This document shows, in pieces, positions 5,540-5,870 of a stretch of DNA of 5,870 nt. Source of the stretch: JAAYAY01 sp964429355. Its GTDB lineage: Bacteria; Planctomycetota; Planctomycetia; Pirellulales; Thermoguttaceae. The stretch's first letter is position 1. Every line of letters begins with the position of its first letter. Below the pieces are notes generated by a model. The model was not told where the DNA came from. It searched no databases and saw only the letters and a list, made by a program, of their open reading frames with translations. The stretch lies in the NCBI GenBank assembly GCA_964429355.1, contig CAYSCH010000505.1, positions 1-5,870 of the forward strand, given 5' to 3'. The translations under genes were made by a program, and so were the position numbers.

Positions 5540-5870
5540 ATGTACCCATACGAGAATCCCATGCCTCCATTCCCAACGCCACCGGTCCCACAGCCTTTCC
5601 CCATACTCCCCATCCCTCCCTTTCACCCCCCCTTTCGGATTTCGGCCTTTGAATTTCGTCATTTCCTGCTCCCTGCTCCCTGCTCCCCGCTCCTTGCTCC
5701 CCGCTCCTTGCCACCCCCCAATTCTCGACCGCGAAGGGCTGATGCATACACATCATCACTAGGTTTTGGCACATACCTAAAAAGGGTGGTAAACACTTAC
5801 GCTTCGACACAACTTCCTAATATGACAGCGCTATGTTTTTTCAAGACGGGTGGCCTTCGCTTTTGCCCGA
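5540..5870 (+). CDS. Possible proline-rich hypothetical ORF, runs off the window
   Basis: From the ATG at 5540 the frame is open for 110 codons to the window edge. It begins MYPYENPMPPFPTPPVPQPF, stays Pro-rich to about residue 60 and is ordinary in composition afterwards (for example GFGTYLKRVVNTY). In favour of a gene are a candidate extended -10 promoter upstream, GAGAAG 4 nt before the ATG, and the absence of stops. Against it, T-and-C-rich DNA with few A naturally lacks stops and encodes proline, the frame crosses the second heptad array, and no family is recognisable. Not similar to anything I know; probably chance. Confidence 0.15.
   Translation, partial: MYPYENPMPPFPTPPVPQPFPILPIPPFHPPFRISAFEFRHFLLPAPCSPLLAPRSLPPPNSRPRRADAYTSSLGFGTYLKRVVNTYASTQLPNMTALCFFKTGGLRFCP
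5667..5708. repeat. Second heptanucleotide array, consensus YGCTCCY
   Basis: Six exact heptads in phase: TGCTCCC three times (5667-5687), CGCTCCT (5688-5694), TGCTCCC (5695-5701) and CGCTCCT (5702-5708). The period matches the long array but the unit is a different family. It is preceded by ATTTCGTCATTTCC (5653-5666). Confidence 0.85.
5707..5721 (-). repeat. GGGGTGGCCAA-type motif, inverted copy 3
   Basis: Read on the minus strand this is TTGGGGGGTGGCAAG, identical to 5455-5470 except for one missing C. It abuts the second heptad array just as copy 2 abuts the first, but in the opposite orientation. Confidence 0.55.

Larger units (their letters stand above)
4878..5870. other. About 1 kb repeat-rich region without a recognisable gene
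   Basis: After the second oxidoreductase no frame encodes a recognisable protein. The long minus-strand frames between 4993 and 5810 translate to Gly/Arg/Glu-rich repetition and are artefacts of G-rich repeats. From about 5080 the plus strand is strongly pyrimidine-rich. The region contains a tandem duplication, a hairpin, C-homopolymers, two heptanucleotide arrays and a recurring GGGGTGGCCAA-type motif. The last 150 nt are more AT-rich, perhaps approaching the next gene. Confidence 0.8.

Noticed and set aside
5185..5708. CRISPR array
   Set aside because: Repeat units are 7 nt with no spacers of 25-40 nt and no cas genes; these are simple tandem repeats.
4993..5810. Glycine/arginine-rich minus-strand frames of 158-212 codons
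   Set aside because: They only translate the G-rich side of the heptad arrays and poly-C block; no start signal or domain supports them.

Overview
The window is GC-rich bacterial DNA. It carries four confidently recognised genes, followed by almost 1 kb of highly repetitive non-coding DNA. The gene set is two twin-arginine-exported Gfo/Idh/MocA oxidoreductases, a TIM-barrel sugar isomerase/epimerase, and an AraC-type regulator with a LacI-like sugar-binding domain. Planctomycetota and similar environmental polysaccharide degraders have this combination in many copies, so a planctomycete-like host is the best guess. That is inference from gene content; no taxonomic marker is present.

Layout. 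Positions 1-1814 hold a two-gene operon on the minus strand. The sugar isomerase comes first (1814 to 819), then, 39 nt downstream, a Tat-secreted Gfo/Idh/MocA oxidoreductase (779 to 1) whose C-terminus lies beyond the window. Positions 1815-2141 are a divergent regulatory region. It holds an AT-rich patch with a tandem 9-bp motif, and a striking pair of REP-like hairpins in inverse orientation (2043-2105). Positions 2142-3305 encode the XylR-like AraC-family regulator. After a 264-nt gap comes a second Tat-secreted Gfo/Idh/MocA oxidoreductase (3570-4877, plus strand). From 4878 to the end there is no recognisable gene. That stretch holds a 16-bp tandem duplication, a long hairpin (4979-5033), a polypyrimidine zone with four C-runs of 12-18 nt, a long heptanucleotide array (consensus GWCYCCY, cleanest at 5316-5449), a second heptanucleotide array (5667-5708, YGCTCCY) and a recurring small motif built on GGGGTGGCCAA. 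A possible extended -10 promoter (5498-5506) precedes a proline-rich open frame that runs off the end.

How the genes may work together (inference). A sugar or sugar derivative binds the LacI-like domain of the regulator, which then controls the divergent isomerase-oxidoreductase operon and perhaps the downstream oxidoreductase. The two oxidoreductases would act outside the cytoplasm on sugars or glycosides, with NAD(P) bound before Tat export, as in glucose-fructose oxidoreductase. The isomerase would act on the product or a related sugar. This resembles the keto-sugar/glycoside oxidation gene sets known in such bacteria, but the substrate cannot be read from the sequence. No transposase, CRISPR, tRNA or rRNA was found. 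The most unusual material is the non-coding DNA rather than the proteins.
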